From Bacteroides sp. (lineage in GTDB: Bacteria > Bacteroidota > Bacteroidia > Bacteroidales > Muribaculaceae): 64,000 nt of DNA. The notes under the pieces were generated by a model. It made no database searches, was not told the DNA's origin, and saw nothing but the letters and a program-made list of their open reading frames with translations. Location: contig JAAVCF010000010.1 of assembly GCA_014802445.1 (NCBI GenBank), positions 100,620 to 164,619 of the forward strand. The letters are read 5' to 3'. Shown here piece after piece: positions 9,983 through 20,113 of the stretch; the first letter of the stretch is position 1; each line of letters opens with the position of its first letter. A program made the translations under genes and the position numbers.

Positions 9983-11137
9983 ATGAAATCAACCCCCGCG
10001 CTTCTGCGCCCTCTGATGGTCTGCCTGCTGGCGATGGTGTTTGCTGTCATGCCCGCCAAAGCTGCCGAGCATGCCGCTGACAACGCTGATGGTGAGGAAG
10101 ATGGTGTGCCCGTCAAGGAAATCATCTTCGAGCACCTTGGCGACGGTTACGGCTGGGAAGTGCCCTTCAATCACCATGTGCGCATCCCTCTGCCTGTGAT
10201 TGTCAAAGGCTCCAAGGGCTGGCATGTGTTCTCATCGTCTCAGGTCACTCACGGCGACACTTACACTCACCCCGACGGTTCTCGTTTCCGCATTGCCGGC
10301 GAGGATAGCGAGCATAAAGGCAAGGTGGTGGAAGTGATGCCCGATGAATCGGAGGTGCGCCCCCTTGACTTCTCGATTACCAAGAATGTTGCCGCCATCA
10401 TCATCACCGCTCTGCTGGTTATCTGGATGGTCCTTGGCCTGGCAGCCTTCCATCGCAACAACCGTTCCGGCAAAGCGCCCCGAGGTTTCCTCGGCGCTGT
10501 GGAGTCACTGGTGCTCTTCATCTATGATGGTGTCATCAAGCCCATCCTTGGTGATAAATCGCGCCGCTTTGCTCCTTATCTGCTCACGGTGTTCATGTTT
10601 ATCTTCATCGCCAACCTCCTTGGTCTCTGCGTGATATTCCCCGGCGGCGCCAACCTCACCGGCAACATCGCCATTACTCTGGTGCTCGCCATCATCACCT
10701 TCCTCTACACCAACCTCTTCGCCACCAAGCATTATTGGAAAGAGATTTTCTGGCCTGAGGTGCCCCTGTTCCTCAAGTTCCCTCTGCCCATCATGCAGGT
10801 GATTGAGCTTTTCGGTGTGTTCACCAAGCCTGCGGCCCTCACAGTCCGTCTGTTTGCCAACATGATGGGCGGCCACATGATTGTCCTGGTGCTCACCATG
10901 CTCATCTTCATCTTCGCCGCAGTGGCCGGTCAGGCCGTGGCAAGCGGTGCGGCAGTGGTGTCAATGCTCTTCTCGGTGTTCATGCTTCTGATTGACGTGC
11001 TTGTGAGCTTCATTCAAGCCTACGTGTTCACCATGCTCTCCACAATCTTTATCGGTCTGGCTCAGGAAAGCGGCCATGGCGAAGGCCATGACGCCCACAA
11101 AGCCGACGCTCCTCACCCCGTAACAGAAAATAAATAA
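9983..11137 (+). CDS. atpB: ATP synthase Fo subunit a
   Basis: 384 residues from the ATG at 9983. An ATG at 9968 in frame would overlap atpC by 13 bases, but the 9983 start gives a clean signal peptide (MKSTPALLRPLMVCLLAMVF...AKA). After it comes a long His/Glu/Asp-rich extracytoplasmic region of about 120 residues, then five or six helices. The essential arginine is in LTVRLFANMMGGH. The extended, secreted N-terminus is characteristic of Bacteroidetes subunit a and makes it much longer than the E. coli protein (271). The C-terminus is His/Glu-rich. Confidence 0.95.
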   Translation: MKSTPALLRPLMVCLLAMVFAVMPAKAAEHAADNADGEEDGVPVKEIIFEHLGDGYGWEVPFNHHVRIPLPVIVKGSKGWHVFSSSQVTHGDTYTHPDGSRFRIAGEDSEHKGKVVEVMPDESEVRPLDFSITKNVAAIIITALLVIWMVLGLAAFHRNNRSGKAPRGFLGAVESLVLFIYDGVIKPILGDKSRRFAPYLLTVFMFIFIANLLGLCVIFPGGANLTGNIAITLVLAIITFLYTNLFATKHYWKEIFWPEVPLFLKFPLPIMQVIELFGVFTKPAALTVRLFANMMGGHMIVLVLTMLIFIFAAVAGQAVASGAAVVSMLFSVFMLLIDVLVSFIQAYVFTMLSTIFIGLAQESGHGEGHDAHKADAPHPVTENK

Positions 11138-11144
11138 TTCATAA

Positions 11145-11420
<276 letters not shown>

Positions 11421-11446
11421 ATCTGACTTCCCAAATCCCTTAGTTC

Positions 11447-11944
11447 ATGGAACTGTTCACTCCTGACTTTGGCCTGGTTTTCTGGATGTTTGTCGCATTC
11501 GCCATCCTCTTCATTATCCTTTGGAAATGGGGATGGCCGGCAATCATGAAGGGAGTAAGTGAACGTGCTGACCTCATCGACAAGGGCATTGAATATGCTC
11601 AGAGCGCCAAGCTCCAGCTTGACAATGCCCGCGATGAGGCTGCAAAGATTCTCGAAGAGGCCCGCCGCCAGCAGGCCGACTCCCTCCGCGAAGCCGACAA
11701 GATGAAGAACCAGATTATTGACGAGGCTCGCGACGCCGCCCATAACGAGGCTCGCAAAGTCATGGACGCCGCAAAGGTGTCAATTGAGCAGGAGCGCAAG
11801 CAGGCCGAACTCCAGTTCCGCAATGAGGTCTCCGCATTTGCCCTCGACATCGCCGGCAAGGTGGTGCGCGGCCAGATGCAGGACCGTAAAGCGCAGGCTA
11901 AACTTGTCGACTCTCTGCTCGACGAAATGGAAAAACAAAACTGA
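11447..11944 (+). CDS. atpF: ATP synthase Fo subunit b
   Basis: 165 residues: one N-terminal transmembrane helix (LVFWMFVAFAILFIILWKWG) followed by a long charged helix rich in Ala, Glu, Arg and Lys that forms the peripheral stalk. Size and layout are standard for a homodimeric b subunit. Followed after 20 bases by atpH. Confidence 0.95.
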   Translation: MELFTPDFGLVFWMFVAFAILFIILWKWGWPAIMKGVSERADLIDKGIEYAQSAKLQLDNARDEAAKILEEARRQQADSLREADKMKNQIIDEARDAAHNEARKVMDAAKVSIEQERKQAELQFRNEVSAFALDIAGKVVRGQMQDRKAQAKLVDSLLDEMEKQN

Positions 11945-11964
11945 CAACCCTTCCCACCACTGAT

Positions 11965-12513
11965 ATGAACGATGGCCTGATTCCCCGCCGTTATGCCAAA
12001 GCGCTGTATAAGTACGCCCTTGAAAAAAAGGTCGACAAGCGCATCTACATGCTGACCGCTAATCTTGTCGACGCTTTCGCTTCGCAGCACGGACTGCTCA
12101 CTGCCGTCGCAAACCCATTCGTGTCAGTGGCCGACAAGACGAAGCTGCTCATGGCCGCCGCCGGTGCCGACGAAAAGTCTGACTCCGTCTTCACCGACTT
12201 CCTCACCCTCCTGGCTCAGAACGGCCGCATTGAGTTTATCCGTGACATCGCACTGGCCTATCGCGACATCTATCGCCAGGCCAACAATATCCGCCGTGTC
12301 ACCGTGACCTCTGCCGAGCCTCTCGCCGCCCCGGAGGAGGAGCGTCTGAAATCGCTCATTGAAAAGCATCTCGACGGTGCCTCCATGGAATACGAGGCCC
12401 GCACTAACCCCGACCTCATTGGCGGATTCACCATCGAGATCAACAATGAGAAGCTCGACGCCTCAGTGGCCAACGAACTCAAACAACTTCGCCTTAAGCT
12501 CATCACTAACTAA
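11965..12513 (+). CDS. atpH: ATP synthase F1 subunit delta
   Basis: 182 residues of the OSCP/delta family: N-terminal helical bundle starting RRYAKALYKYALEK, and the C-terminal family motif GGFTIEINNEKLDASVANEL. It connects the peripheral stalk to the top of F1. Confidence 0.95.
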   Translation: MNDGLIPRRYAKALYKYALEKKVDKRIYMLTANLVDAFASQHGLLTAVANPFVSVADKTKLLMAAAGADEKSDSVFTDFLTLLAQNGRIEFIRDIALAYRDIYRQANNIRRVTVTSAEPLAAPEEERLKSLIEKHLDGASMEYEARTNPDLIGGFTIEINNEKLDASVANELKQLRLKLITN

Positions 12514-12558
12514 TCTCACCTTTCATTTCCTCCTTAACCGGGGGACCACATTCAAGCA

Positions 12559-14133
12559 ATGATTAATCCCAGCGAGATATCTGAAGTCTTAAAACAGCAA
12601 CTCGAGAACGTCAATTCAAAGGTTTCTTTCGAAGAAACCGGCGTGGTGCTCGAAGTTGGCGACGGTGTAGCCCATGTCTATGGTCTCGATAACGTTCGCG
12701 CCAACGAACTCGTCGAGTTCGCAAACGGCGTGACCGGCGTGGCCCTCAACCTTGAGGAAAGCAATGTAGGTGTGATCCTCTTTGACAATGTCGACAAAGT
12801 CACCGAGAACATGACCGTCAAGCGCACCGGCAAGATTGCCTCAATCCCCGTGGGCGAAGGCCTCATGGGGCGCGTTATCAACGTCCTCGGTAACCCCATC
12901 GACGGCCGCGGCCCCATCGAGGGTGAGCTCCTCAACATGCCCCTGGAGCGCAAGGCCCCCGGCGTTATCTATCGCCAGCCCGTTAACCAGCCCCTCCAGA
13001 CCGGTATCAAGGCTGTCGACTCAATGGTGCCCATTGGCCGCGGTCAGCGCGAGCTCATCATCGGCGACCGTCAGATTGGCAAGACCGCTATCGCCATTGA
13101 CACCATCATCAACCAGCGCAAGAACTTCGAGGAAGGCAAGCCCGTCTACTGTATCTATGTGGCCATCGGCCAGAAAGCATCGTCAGTAGCTGCCATCGTC
13201 GAAACCCTCCGTCAGCACGGCGCCCTTGACTACACCGTCGTTGTGGCCGCCACCGCTTCTGACTCTGCCTCGATGCGTTACTACGCTCCCTTTGCCGGTG
13301 TGGCCATCGGCGAATACCTCCGCGACACCGGCCGCGACGCCCTCATCGTTTATGATGACCTCTCCAAGCAGGCCGTGGCTTACCGCGAAATCTCACTCAT
13401 CCTCAAGCGCCCCTCAGGCCGCGAGGCTTATCCCGGTGATATCTTCTATCTCCACTCTCGTCTGCTTGAACGTGCAGCAAAGATTATCGACAATCAGGAA
13501 GTGGCTTCCAAGATGAACGACCTCCCCGACGTGCTCAAGGACCGCGTCAAAGGCGGCGGCTCGCTCACAGCCCTCCCCATCATCGAAACCCAGGCCGGCG
13601 ACGTGTCAGCCTACATCCCCACCAACGTCATCTCAATCACCGACGGTCAGATCTTCCTCGAAACCGCCCTGTTTAACCGCGGCATCCGCCCCGCTATCAA
13701 TGTGGGTATCTCAGTGTCGCGTGTAGGTGGTAACGCCCAGATTAAGTCAATGAAGAAGGTGGCAGGTACCCTGAAAATTGACCAGGCTCAGTTCCGCGAG
13801 CTCGAATCGTTCACCAAATTCGGTGGCGACATCGACCCCGTGACCGCCCGCGTTATCGACAAGGGTCGCAAGAATGAGGCCCTCCTCATCCAGCCCCAGT
13901 ATCACCCCGTGGCTGTAGAGGACGAGGTGGCCGTGATTTTCTGCGGCACCAAGGGCCTGCTCGAAAAGGTGCCTCAGGACAAGGTGGCCGAATTTGAGCG
14001 CCTCTTCCTCCAGCTCCTCCACGCCAAGCATCAGAAAGATGTGCTTGACGTAATCAAAGCCGGTCAGATTACCGACGACGCTGCCGACAAGCTCAGCAAG
14101 GCAGCCGCCGAAATCGCCTCACGCTACAATTGA
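12559..14133 (+). CDS. atpA: ATP synthase F1 subunit alpha
   Basis: 524 residues, full length. The non-catalytic nucleotide site has P-loop GDRQIGKT at 169-176; the arginine finger region is in [18 protein letters not shown] 45-base leader separates it from atpH. Confidence 0.98.
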   Translation: MINPSEISEVLKQQLENVNSKVSFEETGVVLEVGDGVAHVYGLDNVRANELVEFANGVTGVALNLEESNVGVILFDNVDKVTENMTVKRTGKIASIPVGEGLMGRVINVLGNPIDGRGPIEGELLNMPLERKAPGVIYRQPVNQPLQTGIKAVDSMVPIGRGQRELIIGDRQIGKTAIAIDTIINQRKNFEEGKPVYCIYVAIGQKASSVAAIVETLRQHGALDYTVVVAATASDSASMRYYAPFAGVAIGEYLRDTGRDALIVYDDLSKQAVAYREISLILKRPSGREAYPGDIFYLHSRLLERAAKIIDNQEVASKMNDLPDVLKDRVKGGGSLTALPIIETQAGDVSAYIPTNVISITDGQIFLETALFNRGIRPAINVGISVSRVGGNAQIKSMKKVAGTLKIDQAQFRELESFTKFGGDIDPVTARVIDKGRKNEALLIQPQYHPVAVEDEVAVIFCGTKGLLEKVPQDKVAEFERLFLQLLHAKHQKDVLDVIKAGQITDDAADKLSKAAAEIASRYN

Positions 14134-14177
14134 TCTTCACAATCATTCCCGTATTCCCAGCTATCATAATCCTATAA

Positions 14178-15056
14178 ATGGCAACACTCCGCGAACTTAA
14201 AGGCCGTATCGGCTCGGTGGCCTCATCCGAGAAAATCACCGGCGCCATGAAGATGATTTCGTCGGCTAAGATGCACAAGGCCGAGATGAGCCTCAAAAAG
14301 CTCCTCCCTTACCGCAATCTCATCGAAGGAATCATAGGCAACCTGATCGACTCGGACGCCGAGTTCACCTCGCCTCTGACTCAGGAGCGTGAAGTACGCC
14401 GCATCACCATCGTGGTGTTCGGCAGTGACGACGGCCTCTGCGGTGCCTATAATGTCAACGTTTATAAGGAACTGATAGTCCGCATGGCCGAGCTCCGCAA
14501 GCTTTACGGAGCCGATCTCCGCTTCACCCTCATGCCCGTGGGCGCAAAGATTGCCAAGGCAGTGAAGCGCCTCGCAGGCAATGAGGTGGAGATCAAGCCA
14601 TCAGGAGTCAACTCAAAGACCGCCGGCGACGATGTCCGCGCCTTCCTTGAAACGCTCCACAACGCTTACATAAGCGGCGACACTGACCGCATCGACGTGC
14701 TTTACATGCACTTCCACAGCGTCAGCCGCCAGCGCCCCGTTCAGGAGCAGCTTATCCCCGTGGTGGCCTCCACCTTCGCCTCTGAAGGTGTGGAGCGCTC
14801 ATCGCGTCCCTTCCTCTTCGAGCCCTCTCCCGCAGCCATCTTCGTGTCGGTGATTCCGATGTTCCTCCTCGCAGTGATGCAGGAAGTGTTCACCGAAAAC
14901 CGCGCCTCCGAACAGGCCGCCCGCGTAATGGCTATGCAGAGCGCCAACGATAACGCAAAGAAACTCCTCGAATCACTTCAACTCGAATTCAACAAACTGC
15001 GCCAGCAGAGCATCACCACAGAGCTCCTCGACATTGTCGGCGGCCAGACAAGATAA
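14178..15056 (+). CDS. atpG: ATP synthase F1 subunit gamma
   Basis: 292-residue rotor shaft. The N-terminal helix (ATLRELKGRIGSVASSEKITGAMKM) and C-terminal helix (MQSANDNAKKLLESLQLEFN) are the diagnostic coiled-coil ends; DDGLCGAYNVNV is the central-domain motif. Last gene of the inserted atp block; nuoI follows after 36 bases without a visible terminator. Confidence 0.96.
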   Translation: MATLRELKGRIGSVASSEKITGAMKMISSAKMHKAEMSLKKLLPYRNLIEGIIGNLIDSDAEFTSPLTQEREVRRITIVVFGSDDGLCGAYNVNVYKELIVRMAELRKLYGADLRFTLMPVGAKIAKAVKRLAGNEVEIKPSGVNSKTAGDDVRAFLETLHNAYISGDTDRIDVLYMHFHSVSRQRPVQEQLIPVVASTFASEGVERSSRPFLFEPSPAAIFVSVIPMFLLAVMQEVFTENRASEQAARVMAMQSANDNAKKLLESLQLEFNKLRQQSITTELLDIVGGQTR

Positions 15057-15092
15057 TAAATCAAACGACAGAATCACAATATTCAAAGAACT

Positions 15093-15692
15093 ATGGGTAG
15101 TGTCAAAGATTATTTTTCATCATTGGGCCGTGGCATCTATAGCCTGATTCAGGGTATGGAAGTCACGGGTAAGGAATTCGTTACCCCCAAAATCACTGAA
15201 AAATATCCCGAAAACCGCGAAAACCCGCCGGTGGCTCCCCGCTTCCGTGCCACCCTCGAGATGATCTACGATGCCGAGGGCAACCACAAGTGCATTGCCT
15301 GCGGCAGCTGCGAGCGTGCGTGCCCCAACGGCACAATCAGCCTCACAACTGAAATGGTCGACACCTGGAAGGGTACTAAGAAAAAACGCCTCGTGGACTA
15401 TAACTATGACCTCGGCAGCTGCACTTTCTGCCAGCTCTGCGTCACCAGCTGTCCCACCGCGGCCATCAACTTCAACAACGACTTCGAGCAGGCTGTGTTC
15501 ACCCGCGACAAGCTCGTCAAGAAGCTCAACTATCTTCCCGAAAAGCCCGAGCCCGAGCCCACTCCTGAAGAGCGAGCAAAATACGAGGCCGAGAAAGCCG
15601 CCAAGATAGAGGCCGCCAAGAAGGCCGCAGCCGCCAAGAAGGCTGCCGCTGAAAAAGCTGCCCAGGCCCCCAAGGCTCCCGAAAAAGAATAA
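15093..15692 (+). CDS. nuoI: NADH-quinone oxidoreductase subunit I
   Basis: 199 residues. Two [4Fe-4S] ferredoxin motifs: C67-x2-C70-x2-C73-x3-C77 and C110-x2-C113-x2-C116-x3-C120, relaying electrons to N2 in NuoB. Residues about 150-199 are a low-complexity Lys/Ala/Glu/Pro tail beyond the usual family length; its role is unknown. In this operon, which lacks nuoE, nuoF and nuoG, NuoI would be the outermost Fe-S protein and possible docking point for the electron donor (inference). Confidence 0.96.
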   Translation: MGSVKDYFSSLGRGIYSLIQGMEVTGKEFVTPKITEKYPENRENPPVAPRFRATLEMIYDAEGNHKCIACGSCERACPNGTISLTTEMVDTWKGTKKKRLVDYNYDLGSCTFCQLCVTSCPTAAINFNNDFEQAVFTRDKLVKKLNYLPEKPEPEPTPEERAKYEAEKAAKIEAAKKAAAAKKAAAEKAAQAPKAPEKE

Positions 15693-15733
15693 TCAATCCA
15701 CACTCCATCAACCACGCATCACATTTTTTGTAA

Positions 15734-16249
15734 ATGGAATCTTTAGGAAGTTCTATAGCTTACTGGATTATCGTCCTGTCGATAGTCATATTCTCGGTGC
15801 TTACTGTCACCACCCGTAAGATTCTGCGCGCGGCCACCTTCCTGTTGTTCACCCTCTTCGCCACCGCTGCCGTTTATTTCAAGCTCGACTATGAGTTTCT
15901 CGGCACGGTTCAGATTGCGGTTTATGCCGGTGGCATCGTCGTGCTCTTTGTGTTCTCAATCCTGCTGACAACCCATCCGGGCGACAACTCCAAGAACCTC
16001 GCCGCACGCAAGCGCGGCCTCGGTCTGCTTGCCGCCATCCTGACCCTGATTGTCACCGGTTACGCCTTCGTGAGCCGCTGCTCCAACCTCTGCGCCGCGC
16101 TCCCCGAAGCTGAGAATCCCACAATGCACAAAATCGGCGAAACACTCATGGGAACCGGCCACGGTCAGTATCTCCTCCCCTTCGAGGCCATCAGTGTTCT
16201 TCTGCTCGCATGTATAATCGGCGGCGTCGTTGTCGCCCGCAAACGATAA
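15734..16249 (+). CDS. nuoJ: NADH-quinone oxidoreductase subunit J
   Basis: 171 residues with five hydrophobic helices. The ND6-family motif is visible in helix 3 (VQIAVYAGGIVVLFVFSILL). Complete; spaced 41 bases from nuoI and 9 bases from nuoK. Confidence 0.95.
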   Translation: MESLGSSIAYWIIVLSIVIFSVLTVTTRKILRAATFLLFTLFATAAVYFKLDYEFLGTVQIAVYAGGIVVLFVFSILLTTHPGDNSKNLAARKRGLGLLAAILTLIVTGYAFVSRCSNLCAALPEAENPTMHKIGETLMGTGHGQYLLPFEAISVLLLACIIGGVVVARKR

Positions 16250-16258
16250 AACGCCATT

Positions 16259-16570
16259 ATGGGAAATACAATGATATGGTACATCGTTCCCAGCCTGATT
16301 ATGTTCTGCTGCGGAATTTACGGATTCATAACCCGTAAAAACATGATCGCTATGCTCATCTCGCTTGAGCTGATGCTTAATGCGGTCGATATCAACTTTG
16401 TAGTGTTCAATCGATTCCTCTTCCCCGGCTCTATGGAAGGCATGATGTTCACCCTCTTCGCAATCGGCATCGCTGCGGCTGAAACAGCCCTCGCCATCGC
16501 GATTATCATCAACATCTACCGCGCCGCCACCAATATCGACGCTGAGGACATCACCCAAATGAAACATTAA
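16259..16570 (+). CDS. nuoK: NADH-quinone oxidoreductase subunit K
   Basis: 103 residues, three transmembrane helices. ND4L signatures: GFITRKNMIAMLISLELMLN with the buried glutamate, and AETALAIAIIINIYR with the second one. Both glutamates are part of the proton path. Confidence 0.96.
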   Translation: MGNTMIWYIVPSLIMFCCGIYGFITRKNMIAMLISLELMLNAVDINFVVFNRFLFPGSMEGMMFTLFAIGIAAAETALAIAIIINIYRAATNIDAEDITQMKH

Positions 16571-16578
16571 TCCACGCC

Positions 16579-18543
16579 ATGGCTATTACATTACCTCTGC
16601 TTATTCTGGTCATCCCCTTGGCGATGTTCCTCATTCTGGGCCTCTGCGGCTCTAAAATGAGTCCTCGTCTGGCGGGCACGCTCGGAACCCTCGGTATGGG
16701 CTCCGTGCTGGTGTTGAGCTATATCACCGCCTTCACCTACTATTTCAGCGGCAATCCTGACTTTGTCAACGGCACTGACCGCCTCCCCTTCACCGTGTTC
16801 AATGTAACATGGCTTGAATTCACTCAGAACCTTGTAATCAAGCTCGGTTTCTATCTCGACCCCATCTCGGCGATGATGCTTATCGTCATCCCCACGGTGT
16901 CGTTCCTCGTCCACCTCTATTCGCTGGGTTATATGCACGGTGAGCGCGGTTTCCAGCGCTACTATGCGTTCCTGTCGCTCTTCAGCTTCTCGATGCTCGG
17001 CCTCGTGGTGGCAACCAACATCTTCCAGATGTATATCTTCTGGGAGCTCGTGGGCGTGTCATCTTACCTCCTTATCGGTTTCTATTACACCCGCCCCGCT
17101 GCCGTGTCAGCTTCCAAAAAGGCGTTTATCGTCACCCGCTTCGCTGACCTTGGCTTCCTCATCGGCATCCTCGTGCTGTCGTTCTACACTCAGACCTTCG
17201 ACTTCCTTACCCTCACCTCTGACCCCCAGGCTGTGGTGAGCAGCTTCGGCGGCGCCACCTTCATGGGTGCCTCGGCCCTCACCTGGGCGCTGGTGCTCAT
17301 CTTCACCGGCGGTATGGGTAAGTCGGCCATGATGCCCCTCCACATCTGGCTCCCTGACGCAATGGAAGGTCCCACCCCCGTGTCGGCCCTCATCCATGCC
17401 GCAACAATGGTTGTGGCCGGTGTCTACCTCGTGGCCCGTCTCTTCCCCGTCTATCTGACCAGCGAGTCGGCTCTGATGATTATCACCTGCGTGGGCGCCC
17501 TCACTGCAATGTATGCCGCAATCGTGGCCTGCGTGCAGATTGACATCAAGCGAGTGCTCGCATTCTCCACCATCTCTCAGATTGCTTACATGATGGTGGG
17601 TCTCGGCGTGGCCGGTCTGGGCTACTTTGCCGGCGGCTGCGTGGCTGACAGCCATGAGTTCCATGAAGGCCTCGGCTATATGGCCTCCATGTTCCACCTC
17701 TTCACTCACGCCATGTTCAAGGCCCTCCTCTTCATGGGCGCCGGCTGTGTGATCCACGCTGTCCACTCCAATGACTACACTGCCATGGGCGGCCTCCGCA
17801 AGTACATGCCCATCACCCACATCACATTCCTTGTGGCATGTCTCGCCATCGCAGGTATCCCCCCCTTCTCGGGCTTCTTCTCAAAGGACGAGATTCTCAC
17901 CGCCTGCTATCTCAACCCCAACCCCGTTTGGTTCATTTGGATGCTCCTCGTGGCCGGCATGACCGCCTTCTACATGTTCCGCATCTACTTCCTCATCTTC
18001 TGGTGGGACAATCCTGACTACGGTCACCACAAGCCCCACGAAGCCCCCGTCACCATGACCATTCCTCTGGTGTTCCTCGCATTGGTGAGCGTTGTTGCCG
18101 GTTTCATCCCCTTCGGCAAGTTCGTCACCTGGCAGGGCCATGAATATATTATCCACCTTAATCCCGTTGTGGCAAGCCTCTCGGTGGGCCTCGCGCTGGT
18201 GTCAATCCTCTTCGCATGGAAGCTCTATGCACGCAAGAACGACCTCCCCGCCCGCATGGCCGACAGCTGCCGCGGCCTCTGGACCGCTGCGCTCCACCGC
18301 TTCTACTTTGATGAGCTCTACATGTTCATCACTCACAAGATTATCTTCAACGGCATCTGCCGTCCCATCGCATGGTTTGACCGTCACATCATCGACGGCA
18401 CCATGGACTCTTTCGCCTTCGTCACCAACAAGGCTTCAGAGTCTATCAAGGGATTCCAGAGCGGCCGAGTGCAGATGTATGTATGGTGGTACCTTATCGG
18501 AGCTCTTCTCCTGGGTGCCGTCACAGCAATCTGCTGGATGTAA
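16579..18543 (+). CDS. nuoL: NADH-quinone oxidoreductase subunit L
   Basis: 654-residue antiporter-like proton-pumping subunit. Core motifs: FWELVGVSSYLLIGFY (key Glu of TM5), GKSAMMPLHIWLPDAMEGPT (Lys/His region) and PFSGFFSKDEIL. The C-terminal amphipathic lateral helix and the final transmembrane anchor are both present (from about residue 590), so the protein is intact. Confidence 0.97.
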   Translation: MAITLPLLILVIPLAMFLILGLCGSKMSPRLAGTLGTLGMGSVLVLSYITAFTYYFSGNPDFVNGTDRLPFTVFNVTWLEFTQNLVIKLGFYLDPISAMMLIVIPTVSFLVHLYSLGYMHGERGFQRYYAFLSLFSFSMLGLVVATNIFQMYIFWELVGVSSYLLIGFYYTRPAAVSASKKAFIVTRFADLGFLIGILVLSFYTQTFDFLTLTSDPQAVVSSFGGATFMGASALTWALVLIFTGGMGKSAMMPLHIWLPDAMEGPTPVSALIHAATMVVAGVYLVARLFPVYLTSESALMIITCVGALTAMYAAIVACVQIDIKRVLAFSTISQIAYMMVGLGVAGLGYFAGGCVADSHEFHEGLGYMASMFHLFTHAMFKALLFMGAGCVIHAVHSNDYTAMGGLRKYMPITHITFLVACLAIAGIPPFSGFFSKDEILTACYLNPNPVWFIWMLLVAGMTAFYMFRIYFLIFWWDNPDYGHHKPHEAPVTMTIPLVFLALVSVVAGFIPFGKFVTWQGHEYIIHLNPVVASLSVGLALVSILFAWKLYARKNDLPARMADSCRGLWTAALHRFYFDELYMFITHKIIFNGICRPIAWFDRHIIDGTMDSFAFVTNKASESIKGFQSGRVQMYVWWYLIGALLLGAVTAICWM

Positions 18544-18586
18544 TCCTCTCCACAACACAGTGCAACCTTGAAAAAACAGTAATCAG

Positions 18587-20092
18587 ATGTTAGGAAATAT
18601 ATTGATATACTTCGTGGTGGTTCCCATCCTCATGATGCTGGGAATCTACCTGAGCCGCAACCGCGCTCAAATCAGGGCGGTGGCTGTCACCGGTTCGCTG
18701 GTGCTGCTCGGCATCTCCACATGGCTCGTCTGCGAGTACCTCCGCCTCCGTGCCGCCGGTTTTGACGCTCCCATGCTCTTCACCGACACATGGTGCTGGT
18801 TCGCCCCGCTCAACATCAACCTCGCCGTGGGTGTCGACGGTGTGTCAGTGGCCATGCTCATGCTCTCGTCAATCATCGTCTTCGCCGGCAGCTTCGCCTC
18901 GTGGGAGATTCCCCAGCCCAAGGCCTTCTTCCTTTGGCTTATCCTCCTCTCCACTGGTGTGTTCGGCTTCTTTATCTCTATTGACCTCTTCACGATGTTC
19001 ATGTTCTATGAGGTCGCTCTTATCCCCATGTATCTTCTCATCGGTGTGTGGGGCAGCGGCAACAAGAACTATTCAGCCATGAAGCTCACCCTGATGCTTA
19101 TGGGCGGCTCGGCATTCCTCATGCTCGGCCTCATCGGCATCTACTACAACTCGGTGGTGGACGGCGAACACACCTGGAACATCGTTAAGATTGCCCAGTC
19201 ACATTGCCTTGACAACACCGGCTGGCAATATCTCTTCTTCCCTCTGACCTTTGTGGGCTTCGGCGTGCTCGGCGCCATGTTCCCCTTCCACACCTGGAGC
19301 CCTGACGGTCACGCCTGCGCCCCCACGGCAGTGTCTATGCTCCACGCCGGCGTGCTCATGAAGCTGGGTGGTTACGGCTGCTTCCGTGTGGCCATCTACC
19401 TCATGCCTCAGGCTGCCAACGAACTCGCCTGGATTTTCCTTATCCTCACCGGTATCTCGGTTGTCTACGGTGCGTTCAGCGCTTGCGTCCAGACTGACCT
19501 CAAGTACATCAACGCTTACTCTTCAGTGAGCCACTGCGGCCTGGTGCTCTTCGCCATCCTCATGCTCAACACCACCGCAATGACCGGTGCTATCATGCAG
19601 ATGCTCAGCCACGGTTTGATGACGGCCCTCTTCTTCGCCCTCATCGGTATGATTTACGGCCGCACCCACACCCGCGACATCCGACTGATGGGCGGCCTGA
19701 TGAAGATTATGCCCTTCCTCGCCGTGTGCTACGTTATCGCAGGTCTGGCTTCGCTCGGTCTCCCCGGCCTCAGCGGCTTCGTTTCGGAAATGACCATCTT
19801 TGTCGGCTCGTTTGAACACACTGACTTCTTCCACCGTGCGTTCACCATTGCCGCTTGCTCTTCAATCGTTATAACCGCGGTTTATATCCTCCGCGTGGTG
19901 GGCAAGCTGCTCTTCGGTCCCGTCTATGACGAGCATCATCTCTCTCTCACCGACGCCACTTGGTGGGAACGCCTCTCAACCGTCACCCTCATCATCTGTG
20001 TGGCTGCCATCGGCTGTTTCCCCAACTTCTTTGTCGACCTCATCAAGTTTACGTTCAGCAGCCGCATCTTTGCTGCTATCGGTCTCAACTAA
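18587..20092 (+). CDS. nuoM: NADH-quinone oxidoreductase subunit M
   Basis: 501 residues, 13-14 transmembrane helices, antiporter-like. Motifs: MFMFYEVALIPMYLLIGVWG with the TM5 glutamate, FPFHTWSPDGHACAPTAVSM, and GLPGLSGFVSEMTIF. Complete relative to the family. Confidence 0.97.
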   Translation: MLGNILIYFVVVPILMMLGIYLSRNRAQIRAVAVTGSLVLLGISTWLVCEYLRLRAAGFDAPMLFTDTWCWFAPLNINLAVGVDGVSVAMLMLSSIIVFAGSFASWEIPQPKAFFLWLILLSTGVFGFFISIDLFTMFMFYEVALIPMYLLIGVWGSGNKNYSAMKLTLMLMGGSAFLMLGLIGIYYNSVVDGEHTWNIVKIAQSHCLDNTGWQYLFFPLTFVGFGVLGAMFPFHTWSPDGHACAPTAVSMLHAGVLMKLGGYGCFRVAIYLMPQAANELAWIFLILTGISVVYGAFSACVQTDLKYINAYSSVSHCGLVLFAILMLNTTAMTGAIMQMLSHGLMTALFFALIGMIYGRTHTRDIRLMGGLMKIMPFLAVCYVIAGLASLGLPGLSGFVSEMTIFVGSFEHTDFFHRAFTIAACSSIVITAVYILRVVGKLLFGPVYDEHHLSLTDATWWERLSTVTLIICVAAIGCFPNFFVDLIKFTFSSRIFAAIGLN

Positions 20093-20113
20093 TCAACGTA
20101 TCACCACAGCGCA

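Noticed and set aside
17107..17820. 237-codon frame antisense to nuoL
   Set aside because: Shadow frame rich in His and Glu, produced by the complement of hydrophobic codons.
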